DNA from: an uncultured Pelagibacteraceae bacterium
Lineage (GTDB): Bacteria; Pseudomonadota; Alphaproteobacteria; Pelagibacterales; Pelagibacteraceae
Direction: 5' to 3'
NCBI GenBank assembly: GCA_902624535.1
Contig: CACNYF010000001.1
Coordinates: 1-64,000, forward strand
DNA: 64,000 bases
This document shows, in pieces, positions 26,159 through 34,581 of this stretch. The notes under the pieces are model-generated. The model was not told the DNA's origin. It saw nothing but the letters and a program-made list of their open reading frames with translations, and made no database searches. A program made the translations under genes and the position numbers. Numbering within the stretch: the first letter of the stretch is position 1; each line of letters starts with the position of its first letter.

Positions 26159-26732
26159 GTTAGTTTTGGCCTCAAAAAGTAAAGTAAGACATGAAATCTT
26201 ATTAAAATATAATATTAATTGCATAGTTGAACATTCAAATGTTGATGAAGAACCTGTAAAACAAAGTTTGTTAAAAGAAGGTGCAACTCCAGAAATTATC
26301 TCAAAAAATTTAGCTGAATTAAAAGCAAATAAAGTAAGCCAAAAAATATATGATCATTTTGTTTTGGGGGCAGATAGCGTTATAGACTTAGATGGAGAGC
26401 TAATTTCTAAACCTGAAAATCGAGAGCAAGCATTCAATATTTTGAAAAAATTAAATGGAAAAATGCACTATTTAATAAGTTCTGTGTGCATATCAAAAAA
26501 TGGATCAATGGTATGGAATTATACAGATAAAGCAAATTTAACGATGAAAGAATTTAATGACGATGACTTAAGAAGATATTTAAGCAAAATAAGAGACGAA
26601 GCATTATACGCTTATAATGTCTACCAAATTGAAGGTGAAGGAAAAAATTTATTTTCTAAAATTGAAGGAGATAAAAATACTATCATGGGTCTTCCCGTTG
26701 ATAAAATTAAACAATATATTGAGGGTTTATAG
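26151..26732 (+). CDS. maf: Maf-family nucleoside-triphosphate pyrophosphatase
   Basis: Maf proteins hydrolyse non-canonical or excess nucleoside triphosphates (dTTP, UTP or modified pyrimidines) to monophosphates. The 193 residues show the N-terminal LASKSKVRHEILLK (a variant of ASxSxxR), VDEEPVK, the catalytic Asp in LGADSVIDLDG, and LPVDKIKQYI at the end. The exact nucleotide cannot be assigned. It overlaps ppsR by 8 bp and the aroE GTG start by 1 bp. Confidence 0.9.
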   Translation: MLKLVLASKSKVRHEILLKYNINCIVEHSNVDEEPVKQSLLKEGATPEIISKNLAELKANKVSQKIYDHFVLGADSVIDLDGELISKPENREQAFNILKKLNGKMHYLISSVCISKNGSMVWNYTDKANLTMKEFNDDDLRRYLSKIRDEALYAYNVYQIEGEGKNLFSKIEGDKNTIMGLPVDKIKQYIEGL

Positions 26733-27535
26733 TGAAAAAATATTTAGTAGTTGGAAATCCTATTGAGCATTCGTTATCACCTAAGCTTCAAAATTATTGG
26801 TTAAACTCTAACAATATTGAGGCAATTTACGGAAAATTACAAGTATACGATGATGATCTTAAAGAATTATGTAGTAATATTAAAAATGGAAAATTAGACG
26901 GCATTAACATTACAGTACCTTTTAAAAAAAAAATTATACCTCATTTAGATGTACTAAGTGGTCATGCATTAAGAACTCAATCTGTAAATACAGTTTGTCT
27001 TAACGACGGAAATGTTACTGGTTACAATACTGATATAGATGGATTTGAGCTTAGTATAAAAAGATTGGATTATGATGTTAGCAATAAAAAAGTTGTTATT
27101 TTAGGAGCTGGAGGGGTGGCACCTTCAATCATTTATGCTTTAAAAAAAATGAAAGCTCAACAAATTTATTTGAGCAACAGAACTAAAGAGAAAGCACAAA
27201 TATTAAAAAACTTATTTGAAGGAATAGAGATAATAGACTGGGGAGAGCTACCTGATTTTGATATGATTATTAATGCCACAAGTTTAGGATTAAAGGAAAA
27301 TGATAAATTTGGAATTGATTTTTCAATTAGTGGAAACAATAAACTGTTTTATGATGTTATTTACAATCCATTCAATACTGATTTTTCGGAAGCTGGAAAC
27401 AAATCAGAAAATATATTAGAGAACGGTTTAAATATGTTTTTATTTCAAGCTCAAAAAGCATTTAGTATATGGCACAAAATTGAACCAGAAATCGACCAAG
27501 GAGTAATAAAATTTTTAAAAAGCTATAATCAGTGA
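26732..27535 (+). CDS. aroE: Shikimate dehydrogenase
   Basis: AroE reduces 3-dehydroshikimate with NADPH in the aromatic amino-acid pathway. The 267 residues contain VVGNPIEHSLSPKLQNYWL with the shikimate-binding serines, the catalytic Lys in NITVPFKKKIIPHLD, NTDIDGFELSIKR, and the nucleotide-binding loop GAGGVAPSIIYALK. The start is GTG 26732, overlapping the maf TAG by one base; the SDR gene begins within its stop (GTGA). It belongs to the operon running right from the origin. Confidence 0.96.
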   Translation: MKKYLVVGNPIEHSLSPKLQNYWLNSNNIEAIYGKLQVYDDDLKELCSNIKNGKLDGINITVPFKKKIIPHLDVLSGHALRTQSVNTVCLNDGNVTGYNTDIDGFELSIKRLDYDVSNKKVVILGAGGVAPSIIYALKKMKAQQIYLSNRTKEKAQILKNLFEGIEIIDWGELPDFDMIINATSLGLKENDKFGIDFSISGNNKLFYDVIYNPFNTDFSEAGNKSENILENGLNMFLFQAQKAFSIWHKIEPEIDQGVIKFLKSYNQ

Positions 27536-28272
27536 GACTTAATAATAAAATTGCAATAATAACAGGCTCAGCCTCTGGATTTGGCAAAGGAATAGCTGAG
27601 AAGTTTACCGAAGAAGGAGCCAATTTAATATTAGTTGATTTAAATTCAAAATTATTAAAAAAAGTTTCTAAAAATTTATCTCAAGATTACTTTGTTGCCG
27701 ATGTATCTAAAGCCTCAAGTTTTAATTCTCTACTCAAATATGCTTATAAAAATTATAACTCTGTGGACATATTTGTAAATAATGCCGGCATAACACATAA
27801 ACCTAAATCTATGGAAAATGTAACTGAAAAAGAATTTGATAAAGTATTTAGTGTAAATGCAAAGTCGGTTTATTATTGTGGAAAATACTTTGTTCCAAAA
27901 ATGAAAAAAATAAAAAAAGGAGTTATTTTAAATGTTGCTTCAACAGCAGGTTTATCCCCAAGACCTAAATTAAATTGGTATAATGCTAGTAAGGGCTGGA
28001 TGATTACGGCTACGAAAGCCATGGCTATAGAATTGGCACCTTTTAAAGTTAGAGTTAATGCTATAGCCCCAGTTGCTGGAAAAACACCATTGCTAAAGTC
28101 GTTTATGGGAGGCAACACGCCAAAAAAAAAACAAGCTTTTCTATCAACAATACCAATGGGAAGATTTTCTACCCCTCAAGATATGGGGAATGCTGCATGT
28201 TTTTTGTGTTCTGATGAAGCAAGTATGATAACAGGAACAGTTTTGGAAGTTGATGGTGGGAGATGTATTTAA
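27532..28272 (+). CDS. Short-chain dehydrogenase/reductase (SDR) family oxidoreductase
   Basis: This is a classical SDR of 246 residues with NAD(P) loop GSASGFGKG (12-20), NNAGITHK, the catalytic Ser in VASTAGLSPRP, and YNASKGW (YxxxK) near residue 150. The C-terminus is TGTVLEVDGGRCI, typical of the FabG-like group, but substrate cannot be inferred. The start is GTG 27532 overlapping the aroE stop by 4 bp. It is inserted between aroE and coaE, which are adjacent in many alphaproteobacteria, so its presence here may be lineage specific. Confidence 0.85.
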   Translation: MRLNNKIAIITGSASGFGKGIAEKFTEEGANLILVDLNSKLLKKVSKNLSQDYFVADVSKASSFNSLLKYAYKNYNSVDIFVNNAGITHKPKSMENVTEKEFDKVFSVNAKSVYYCGKYFVPKMKKIKKGVILNVASTAGLSPRPKLNWYNASKGWMITATKAMAIELAPFKVRVNAIAPVAGKTPLLKSFMGGNTPKKKQAFLSTIPMGRFSTPQDMGNAACFLCSDEASMITGTVLEVDGGRCI

Positions 28273-28278
28273 ACTTAT

Positions 28279-28866
28279 ATGATTAGAGTTGGAATTATAG
28301 GAGCAATTGGATCTGGCAAGTCTTTTATATCTAAACTCTTCAATTCGCCTGTCTTTAATGCAGACAGGGAGGTGAATACCTTATACAAAAATAGTTTAGA
28401 GTGTTACGAGAAATTAAGAAAAAAACTCCCTCGATATGTTAAATCTTTCCCAATACCAAAAACTCAATTAATAAAAGCAATTAACGAAGATAAAAAAAAT
28501 CTAAAAAAGATATCTTCTGTGGTTCACCCATTAGTTAGAAAAAAAATGAAATTATTCTTAAATAAAAATAAAAAAAGTAAAATTATAATTTTGGATATTC
28601 CCTTATTAATAGAAAATAAACTTTATAATAAAAGAGATATATTAATATTCGTAAAATCTAATCAAAATAACGTGATAAATAGATTGAAGAAAAGAAAAAA
28701 TTATAACAAAAAAATTCTCTTAAATTTAAGAAAAAACCAAGCCAATTTGTTGAAAAAAAGAAAATTGGCAAATTATATTATCGATAATAATTTTGGTCCA
28801 AATATAATGAAAAAAAAAATTAATTCTTTAAAGAATAAAATTTTAGATGAAAGAAATAGTACTTGA
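28279..28866 (+). CDS. coaE: Dephospho-CoA kinase
   Basis: CoaE phosphorylates dephospho-CoA to coenzyme A, the last CoA step. The 195 residues have the P-loop VGIIGAIGSGKSFISKLF (about 4-21), the substrate region FNADREVNTLY, HPLVRKK and DIPLLIENKLY, followed by a long Lys/Asn-rich C-terminal helix. It overlaps dnaQ by 20 bp. The coaE-dnaQ-secB series is the usual origin-flanking order. Confidence 0.93.
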   Translation: MIRVGIIGAIGSGKSFISKLFNSPVFNADREVNTLYKNSLECYEKLRKKLPRYVKSFPIPKTQLIKAINEDKKNLKKISSVVHPLVRKKMKLFLNKNKKSKIIILDIPLLIENKLYNKRDILIFVKSNQNNVINRLKKRKNYNKKILLNLRKNQANLLKKRKLANYIIDNNFGPNIMKKKINSLKNKILDERNST

Positions 28867-29515
28867 TACCGAAACCACAGGTCTTTCAGTGAAGGACGGT
28901 CACAGAATAGTCGAAATTGGTTGTATAGAAATTGAAAATTTAATACCAACCAAAAGTATTTTTCATTGTTATTTAAATCCTGAAAGAAAAGTTTCTGAGA
29001 GCGCATTAAAAGTTCATGGATACACAGATGATTTTTTAGCTGATAAAAAAAAGTTTAGTGATGTAGCAGATGATTTTTTAAAATTTATAGAAGGCAAAAA
29101 AATAATAATTCATAATGCAGAATTTGATATAGGTCATCTAAACAATGAGCTCTCGTTAATTAAAAAAAAAAAGATTTCAAAAGAAAATGTTGTTGATACT
29201 CTTGAAATCGCTAGAAATAAATTTCCTGGATCTGGAACAAGTCTAGATGCATTGTGCAAGAGATTTAGAATAGATAATTCTAAAAGAGAAAAACATACAG
29301 CCTTAATAGATTGTGAATTATTAGCTAAAGTTTATATCAATTTAATTGATCAAAAAGAGCCCATATTTCAATTTCAAAAAGAAATAATTAAACAGGAGAA
29401 CAAAAATAAAGAAGAGATAGTTTATTCAAAAAAAGTCATAAAACCATCAAAACAAGAGCTAGAAAATCATAAAGAATTTATGAAAAGAGAATTCAAAAGA
29501 AATTTCTTTAATTAA
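28847..29515 (+). CDS. dnaQ: DNA polymerase III epsilon subunit (3'-5' exonuclease)
   Basis: DnaQ proofreads newly replicated DNA as part of the polymerase III core. The 222 residues show ExoI VLDTETTGL (Asp7, Glu9), ExoII HNAEFDIGHLNNEL and ExoIII HTALIDCELLAKVY, which together define the DEDDh family. A C-terminal extension links to the alpha subunit. The start lies 20 bp inside coaE; ATG 28847 is required to include the ExoI motif. It ends convergent with secB, overlapping it by 8 bp. Confidence 0.95.
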   Translation: MKEIVLDTETTGLSVKDGHRIVEIGCIEIENLIPTKSIFHCYLNPERKVSESALKVHGYTDDFLADKKKFSDVADDFLKFIEGKKIIIHNAEFDIGHLNNELSLIKKKKISKENVVDTLEIARNKFPGSGTSLDALCKRFRIDNSKREKHTALIDCELLAKVYINLIDQKEPIFQFQKEIIKQENKNKEEIVYSKKVIKPSKQELENHKEFMKREFKRNFFN

Positions 29516-29939
29516 GTTTCTGTTGATAGAGTTTTTCAAAATCAATTTTTTTATCTAACTTCATGTCAGGAAATCCAGCATCTTTAATTGACTTTAAAAA
29601 AATTTTTTCTAAATCAGGATATATATCATTTTGTAAATCACAAAGTATAAGTCTTTCTAATTCGTCTTTTTTCATATTTTTATTTTTTAATTTAATTACA
29701 GTGGCATATGAAATTTCAAAATATGATTTTCTTTTGTTTTCATTTTTATCTTTGTAATTTAAATTTGTGATAACTTCGATAGTTTGATCTTTAATAGGAT
29801 TTGTTTTTATATTTAAACCAAGTGTATATTTTGTTATATTTTCTCTACTAAAAATAAATGTTTCAGCATTAGGAATTTCTATTGAGAGATCTTTAATATA
29901 ATTAAGAATTATTTCATAATTTTTTGTCATTATCGTCAC
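29508..29939 (-). CDS. secB: SecB-like protein-export chaperone
   Basis: SecB holds precursors unfolded and passes them to SecA. The 143-residue protein is divergent. It shows LSIEIPNAETFIFSRENI where SecB has its SxExPxxxxxF strand, LNIKTNPIKDQTIEVITNL (beta strands), and the YEISYATVIKL and IYPDLEKIFLKSIKDAGFP regions. The position after dnaQ and before fxsA is the conserved alphaproteobacterial secB locus, which carries much of the weight. The start may be ATG 29939 or 29930; either overlaps the end of fxsA. Confidence 0.72.
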   Translation of the reverse strand: MTIMTKNYEIILNYIKDLSIEIPNAETFIFSRENITKYTLGLNIKTNPIKDQTIEVITNLNYKDKNENKRKSYFEISYATVIKLKNKNMKKDELERLILCDLQNDIYPDLEKIFLKSIKDAGFPDMKLDKKIDFEKLYQQKLN

Positions 29940-30339
29940 TTATATCCTCATAATCACCTTCAATATAATTATTTTTTTTTTTATTTTTATTAATATTTGT
30001 TTTAACAAATCTTCTAAGCAAAATTTTTCTAGTAAATGGAATAACTAAAAGAATACCTATCAGATCAGTGGCAAATCCAGGTAAAATCAAGAGAAAAGCT
30101 GCAAATGCAAGAGTTGCACCTGATATAATTTCATATACTGGCATCTCGTTTTTTACTAATTGTCCAATTCCTGATTTTAAAGTATTAAATCCCTCATACC
30201 TCGCGTAAGCGACTCCAATCACGGCTGATGTTAATATAAGTAAAACCGTATTAAATGCGCCTATTTGTGATCCAATCTTGATAAATAAATATATTTCAAT
30301 AAGCGGAATACCTATAATTAAAATTAATGCTGTGTTCAT
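29914..30339 (-). CDS. fxsA: FxsA-family membrane protein
   Basis: This small inner-membrane protein of 141 residues belongs to the FxsA family, named for suppressing F exclusion of phage T7. It has IPLIEIYLFIKIGSQIGAFNTVLLIL (first segments, in two parts), ARYEGFNTL, then LAFAAFLLILPGFATDLIG, the family's LLLxPGxxTDxxG motif. Three to four membrane segments are visible, and the C-terminal tail is charged (Asn/Lys/Asp-rich). Physiological role is unclear. Its 3' end overlaps secB, and it diverges from timA by 58 bp. Confidence 0.88.
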   Translation of the reverse strand: MNTALILIIGIPLIEIYLFIKIGSQIGAFNTVLLILTSAVIGVAYARYEGFNTLKSGIGQLVKNEMPVYEIISGATLAFAAFLLILPGFATDLIGILLVIPFTRKILLRRFVKTNINKNKKKNNYIEGDYEDISDDNDKKL

Positions 30340-30397
30340 TTGTCTATTATTTAATTAGCAGGTTGAAATTTCTCAACATAGTAAATATTATAAATAT

Positions 30398-30985
30398 ATG
30401 AGTTATAGCTTTGAATACATCGATATCATCCTTCTTGCAATGATTGCTGGTTTCATTTTTTTAAGATTACGAGGAATTCTAGGGAAAAAAACAGGTTTTG
30501 AAGAAGATATAGCGTCAAGCTTTGCTCATGAAACTCCACCCTCAAAACAAACAATTAATTTGAATGCTAGCACATTTGATGAAAATGCTAAAGAAGAATT
30601 TGTAGAAGGAGCAAAAATTGCATACGAGACAATCATTACAAATTTTGCAAAGGGAACATTAAAAGATATTAAAGCATTGTTAGATAAAAGTGTTTATCAA
30701 CAATTTGAAGATGCAATAAAAGATAGACAATCAAGACAACATTCTTCTGAAACAACATTTATTGGAATTAGTTCTGCAGAAGTAAAACAACACGAACAAA
30801 ATAAGAATATGCTTGAAGTAACAGTTGAGTTTGTAAGTGAAATTATTTCATGTGTAAAAGATAAAGATAATAAAGTAATATCAGGAGATCCAGAAAAAAT
30901 AAAAAAAGTATTAGATACTTGGAAATTTTCAAAAGATAGTAGATCTACAAATCCTAACTGGTTACTAATTGATACTCAAGCTTGA
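30398..30985 (+). CDS. Tim44-like domain protein (TimA)
   Basis: This is a membrane-anchored Tim44/TimA protein of 195 residues: one N-terminal transmembrane helix (IDIILLAMIAGFIFLRLRGILG), an acidic linker, then the Tim44-like domain from about residue 65 (FVEGAKIAYETIITNFAKG, LKALLDKSVYQQFEDAI-type helix, LEVTVEFVSEIIS and DTWKFSKD near the end). Bacterial TimA is thought to act in inner-membrane complexes; its function is not settled. It lies between fxsA and smr as in other alphaproteobacteria, but the mltA gene often found between timA and smr is absent. Confidence 0.87.
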   Translation: MSYSFEYIDIILLAMIAGFIFLRLRGILGKKTGFEEDIASSFAHETPPSKQTINLNASTFDENAKEEFVEGAKIAYETIITNFAKGTLKDIKALLDKSVYQQFEDAIKDRQSRQHSSETTFIGISSAEVKQHEQNKNMLEVTVEFVSEIISCVKDKDNKVISGDPEKIKKVLDTWKFSKDSRSTNPNWLLIDTQA

Positions 30986-31395
30986 CAAATAAGCTTTCAG
31001 ATAAAGATAAAAAAGATTGGCAAAAATTTTTAGATAGTTCAGAAAAACTTCTGAATAAAGACGTTGATAATTTAAATAATAAGATTAATTCTGAAAGAAC
31101 AATCGATCTTCATGGATATACTTTGGAAGATGCTAACAAAAAAATTTCAGAATTTATTGAGAATTGTTATGTAAACAAAGTAAAAAAAGTAAATGTTATT
31201 ACTGGAAAAGGAATGAGATCTAAAAATTTAGACGATCCTTATCAATCTAAAGATCTAAGTATTTTAAAATATTCAGTGCCAGAATATATTAAAAGTAATC
31301 CTGAATTAATGAGTAAGATTATTAAGATTGATTTAGAGTCTGTTCTCAGCCCCTCAAAAGGAAATTTTGATATATTTTTAAAAACTATAAAATAA
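30982..31395 (+). CDS. Smr-domain protein
   Basis: This is a 137-residue protein with a C-terminal Smr domain, a small DNA/RNA-nicking or RNA-cleavage fold. The motifs are [16 protein letters not shown] (DLHG at 42-45) and [12 protein letters not shown] (TGKG), followed by a long [10 protein letters not shown] segment typical of the alphaproteobacterial group. The N-terminal 40 residues are a charged helix. The start is TTG 30982, overlapping the timA stop (TTGA); no ATG is available before the conserved domain. Substrate is unknown. It ends convergent with hslU (11-bp overlap). Confidence 0.88.
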   Translation: MTNKLSDKDKKDWQKFLDSSEKLLNKDVDNLNNKINSERTIDLHGYTLEDANKKISEFIENCYVNKVKKVNVITGKGMRSKNLDDPYQSKDLSILKYSVPEYIKSNPELMSKIIKIDLESVLSPSKGNFDIFLKTIK

Positions 31396-32752
31396 ATTTT
31401 GAAAGATCTGTATCTTTTACTAATTCTCCAATATTATCTTTTATATATTTACCATCGATGGTAATTTTTTCTCCAGCTCTGTCAGTTGCTGTAAAACTAA
31501 TTTCATCTAATACTCTCTCAATTATAGTGTGTAATCTTCTTGCTCCAATATTTTCTACTGATGAATTGACCTCACTTGCTATGTGAGCAATAGTATTTAT
31601 TCCATCTTCTGTAAATTCCAAATCTACTTTTTCAGTTTTTAAAAGCGCTTTGTACTGTTTAATTAAACTGTTATCTGGCTCTTTTAATATTCTAATAAAA
31701 TCTTCACTGTTAAGTGCATCAAGCTCTACTCTTATAGGCAATCTCCCTTGTAATTCTGGCAAAAGATCGGATGGTTTTGCTAATTGAAAAGCACCTGAAG
31801 CAATAAATAAAATATGGTCAGTTTTAACAGGTCCATATTTTGTATTAACGGTTGTTCCCTCTATTAATGGTAATAGGTCTCTTTGAACGCCTTCTCTCGA
31901 TACATCACCACCAACACGGTCTGTTCTTGCTGAAATTTTATCAATTTCATCCAAGAAAACTATTCCATTATTCTCTGTTGAATCTTTTGCTGACTTAATA
32001 ATTTTGTCTTGTTCAATAAGTTTGTCAGACTCCTCGTTTATTAAAATTTCATGTGATTCTTTAACAGACATTTTCTTTTTTTTAGGTTTTTGACCCATAG
32101 ATTTTCCAAGCATGTCAGAAATATTAATCATTCCAACGTTTGCACCCGGCATTCCAGGTATTTCAAATGACGGCATTTGATTAGACTCGCTAATAGCTAT
32201 TTCAATTTCATTATTATCTAAATCCCCATCTCTTAGTCTTTTTCTAAAACTTTCTCTTGTTGCTACACTAGCTTTATTGCCAACTAGTGCGTCTAAAACT
32301 CTTTCCTCAGCTAATTTCTGTGCTTGAGCGTGGACTTCTTTTCTTCTTTTTACTTTTTCCATTGCAATTGCTATTTCCAAAAGATCTCTAACAATTTGCT
32401 CAACGTCGCGTCCTACATAACCAACTTCTGTAAATCTTGTTGCTTCTACTTTTACAAATGGTGCTTCTGCTAATTTAGAAAGTCTTCTAGAGATTTCAGT
32501 TTTACCAACACCAGTAGGTCCAATCATTAAAATATTCTTTGGAAGAACCTCGTCTTTCATATCATCTTTTAATGCTTGTCTTCTCCATCTATTTCTTAAA
32601 GCAATAGCAACAGCTCTTTTGGCTTTATTTTGCCCAACAACAAATCTATCTAATTCTGAAACAATTTCTCTCGGTGATAATGAATTTGCTATTGTTGTTT
32701 TTTCTTTTTCTACCTTTTCTTTAGGAAATGTTTTTACATTTGAGTTTTCCAT
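31385..32752 (-). CDS. hslU: HslU, ATPase subunit of HslUV protease
   Basis: HslU (ClpY) is the AAA+ unfoldase feeding the HslV peptidase. The 455 residues show [24 protein letters not shown], the Walker [15 protein letters not shown] (about 63-76), a substrate-handling I domain (about 110-240), Walker [12 protein letters not shown], and the sensor region [17 protein letters not shown]. The C-terminus DLSKFIL docks into HslV. It overlaps the hslV stop by one base and is expected to follow hslV on one heat-shock transcript. Confidence 0.98.
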   Translation of the reverse strand: MENSNVKTFPKEKVEKEKTTIANSLSPREIVSELDRFVVGQNKAKRAVAIALRNRWRRQALKDDMKDEVLPKNILMIGPTGVGKTEISRRLSKLAEAPFVKVEATRFTEVGYVGRDVEQIVRDLLEIAIAMEKVKRRKEVHAQAQKLAEERVLDALVGNKASVATRESFRKRLRDGDLDNNEIEIAISESNQMPSFEIPGMPGANVGMINISDMLGKSMGQKPKKKKMSVKESHEILINEESDKLIEQDKIIKSAKDSTENNGIVFLDEIDKISARTDRVGGDVSREGVQRDLLPLIEGTTVNTKYGPVKTDHILFIASGAFQLAKPSDLLPELQGRLPIRVELDALNSEDFIRILKEPDNSLIKQYKALLKTEKVDLEFTEDGINTIAHIASEVNSSVENIGARRLHTIIERVLDEISFTATDRAGEKITIDGKYIKDNIGELVKDTDLSKFIL

Positions 32753-33267
32753 TATATTTTCTCCATACTCAAATTATCATTAGTAAATACACATATATCA
32801 GAAGCAACTTTAATTGATTTTTTTGCAATTTCTTCAGCAGACATATTTGTATCCATTAAAACTTTTGCAGCTGCTAAAGCATAATTTCCACCTGAACCAA
32901 TTCCAATTACATCTCCCTCAGGTTCAAGAACATCACCTGTTCCAGAAATTATAAAACTTTTTTCTTTATCACCTATTGCCATTAAGGCTTCTAATCTTCT
33001 TAAATATTTGTCTGTACGCCAGTCTTTTGCTAATTCTACAGCAGCTCTAGTTAGGTTACCTGCATGCTTCTCAAGCTTTGACTCTAATCTTTCGAACAAT
33101 GTTAAAGCATCTGCAGTAGATCCAGCAAAACCTGCGATCACATTTCTTTTCTCAATTTTACGAACTTTGTTAGCTGTTTTCTTAATGACCGTATTGCCCA
33201 TGCTGACTTGACCGTCACTAGCCACAACTACGTCATTATTTTTTCTTACAAGCACAATTGTTGTCAT
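32752..33267 (-). CDS. hslV: HslV, proteasome-like peptidase subunit
   Basis: HslV (ClpQ) is the dodecameric peptidase of the HslUV heat-shock protease. The 171-residue protein begins [20 protein letters not shown]; removal of Met exposes the catalytic N-terminal Thr, so this start is fixed by mechanism. KTANKVRKI and [18 protein letters not shown] follow, then [15 protein letters not shown] sigma-32-type promoter ends only 5 bases before the ATG, so the message should have practically no leader. It is transcribed divergently from hisB. Confidence 0.98.
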   Translation of the reverse strand: MTTIVLVRKNNDVVVASDGQVSMGNTVIKKTANKVRKIEKRNVIAGFAGSTADALTLFERLESKLEKHAGNLTRAAVELAKDWRTDKYLRRLEALMAIGDKEKSFIISGTGDVLEPEGDVIGIGSGGNYALAAAKVLMDTNMSAEEIAKKSIKVASDICVFTNDNLSMEKI

Positions 33268-33272
33268 GGACT

Positions 33273-33302
33273 ATAGATGGATATGAATTTTAATAGTTCA
33301 AG
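33273..33302 (-). promoter_or_regulatory. Sigma-32-type heat-shock promoter of hslVU
   Basis: On the minus strand CTTGAA (33297-33302), a 16-bp spacer and CCATCTAT (33273-33280) match the heat-shock consensus closely. Architecture is identical to the grpE promoter in this window. CATCTA plus 7 bases falls on the A of the hslV ATG, predicting a leaderless mRNA. Confidence 0.7.
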
Positions 33303-33357
33303 CCCAGGTTTAGTATTATTGATATAATCAAAAATACCTATATACCTAATTTAAATT

Positions 33358-33948
33358 ATGAAAAGAAAAGCAAAAATATCTAGAAAAACAAAAGAAACTA
33401 ATATTAGTGTGGATCTTAATATTGATGGTAAAGGTAAGTACAAAGTTGACACAGGAATAGGGTTCTTAGATCATATGCTTGAGCAGTTATCTAAACACTC
33501 ATCAATGGATTTAACAGTTAAAGCTAAAGGTGACACACACATAGATCTTCATCATACAACTGAGGATACAGGAATTGCTATTGGAGAATGCTTAAAAAAA
33601 GCATCGAAAAAGTTTGTAGGCATTAAAAGATATGCCCATATTTTATTACCGATGGATGAAACATTAACAAGAGTTGCAATAGATGTTTCAAACAGACCTT
33701 ATTTGATATGGAATGTAAAATTAAAAGTTGAAAAACTTGGTGAGATGGACACTGAATTGTTTAAAGAATGGTTCCAAGCCTTTTCTCAAGCGGCAGGAAT
33801 TACATTGCACGTTGAAAATATTTACGGTGACAATAGTCACCACATCATAGAGTCTTGTTATAAAGGCTTGGCAAGGACCTTAAGAGCTGCACTAGAATTA
33901 GATCCTAGGAATAAAAGTACAATTCCTTCTACAAAGGGCTCCTTATAA
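33358..33948 (+). CDS. hisB: Imidazoleglycerol-phosphate dehydratase
   Basis: HisB (monofunctional dehydratase) converts imidazole glycerol phosphate to imidazole acetol phosphate. The 196 residues show [14 protein letters not shown], the metal-ligand motif [15 protein letters not shown], the second half with [23 protein letters not shown], and the end IPSTKGSL. The duplicated Mn-binding His motifs are intact. It starts the his gene series; hisH follows after 5 bp. Confidence 0.97.
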   Translation: MKRKAKISRKTKETNISVDLNIDGKGKYKVDTGIGFLDHMLEQLSKHSSMDLTVKAKGDTHIDLHHTTEDTGIAIGECLKKASKKFVGIKRYAHILLPMDETLTRVAIDVSNRPYLIWNVKLKVEKLGEMDTELFKEWFQAFSQAAGITLHVENIYGDNSHHIIESCYKGLARTLRAALELDPRNKSTIPSTKGSL

Positions 33949-33953
33949 AATTA

Positions 33954-34580
33954 ATGGACGTCATAATTGTTGACTATAAATCTGGAAATATTAGCTCAGT
34001 AATTAACTCCTTTAAGGAAGTTGCTAAAGATAAAGTAAATATCAAAGCAACCTCAGATTTAAATAAAATTAAATCTAGTGATAAGGTAGTATTGCCAGGG
34101 CAGGGATCATTTAAGAGCTGTATAGATGGCTTAAATAGCATAAATGGTTTGATTGATACCTTAAGTGAATTTGCGTTAAATAATAAAAAACCTATTCTAG
34201 GTATTTGTGTAGGTCTACAAATGTTTGCTGATGTTGGCTATGAAGAAGTTGAAACTAAAGGATTAGGATGGATTTCAGGCAAAGTTTCTAAAATTGATAA
34301 CCAGGATGGAAAATATAAACTTCCTCATATTGGTTGGAACCAAATAAATATTGTTAAAGAAAGTAAAATTTTTAAAGATATAGAAAATAATTCACATATG
34401 TATTTCGTTCATAGTTATGAATTTATTCCAATAGATAACTCGGTCACTACTGCAATAACAGATTATTCATCAAACATTGTTTGTGCTGTAGAAAAGGAAA
34501 ATATATTCGGAACACAGTTTCATCCTGAAAAAAGTGATAAGACTGGTTTAAAAATAATCAATAATTTTATAAATTTATAA
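33954..34580 (+). CDS. hisH: Imidazole glycerol phosphate synthase, glutaminase subunit
   Basis: HisH releases ammonia from glutamine and channels it to HisF. The 208 residues begin VIIVDYKSGNISSVINSF and carry LPGQGSF, the nucleophile Cys in LGICVGLQMFAD (about 80-91) and the catalytic His-Glu in GTQFHPEKSD near the C-terminus. Two bases separate it from the secreted lyase-like gene, which together with two more envelope genes separates hisH from hisA. Confidence 0.97.
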   Translation: MDVIIVDYKSGNISSVINSFKEVAKDKVNIKATSDLNKIKSSDKVVLPGQGSFKSCIDGLNSINGLIDTLSEFALNNKKPILGICVGLQMFADVGYEEVETKGLGWISGKVSKIDNQDGKYKLPHIGWNQINIVKESKIFKDIENNSHMYFVHSYEFIPIDNSVTTAITDYSSNIVCAVEKENIFGTQFHPEKSDKTGLKIINNFINL

Positions 34581-34581
34581 A

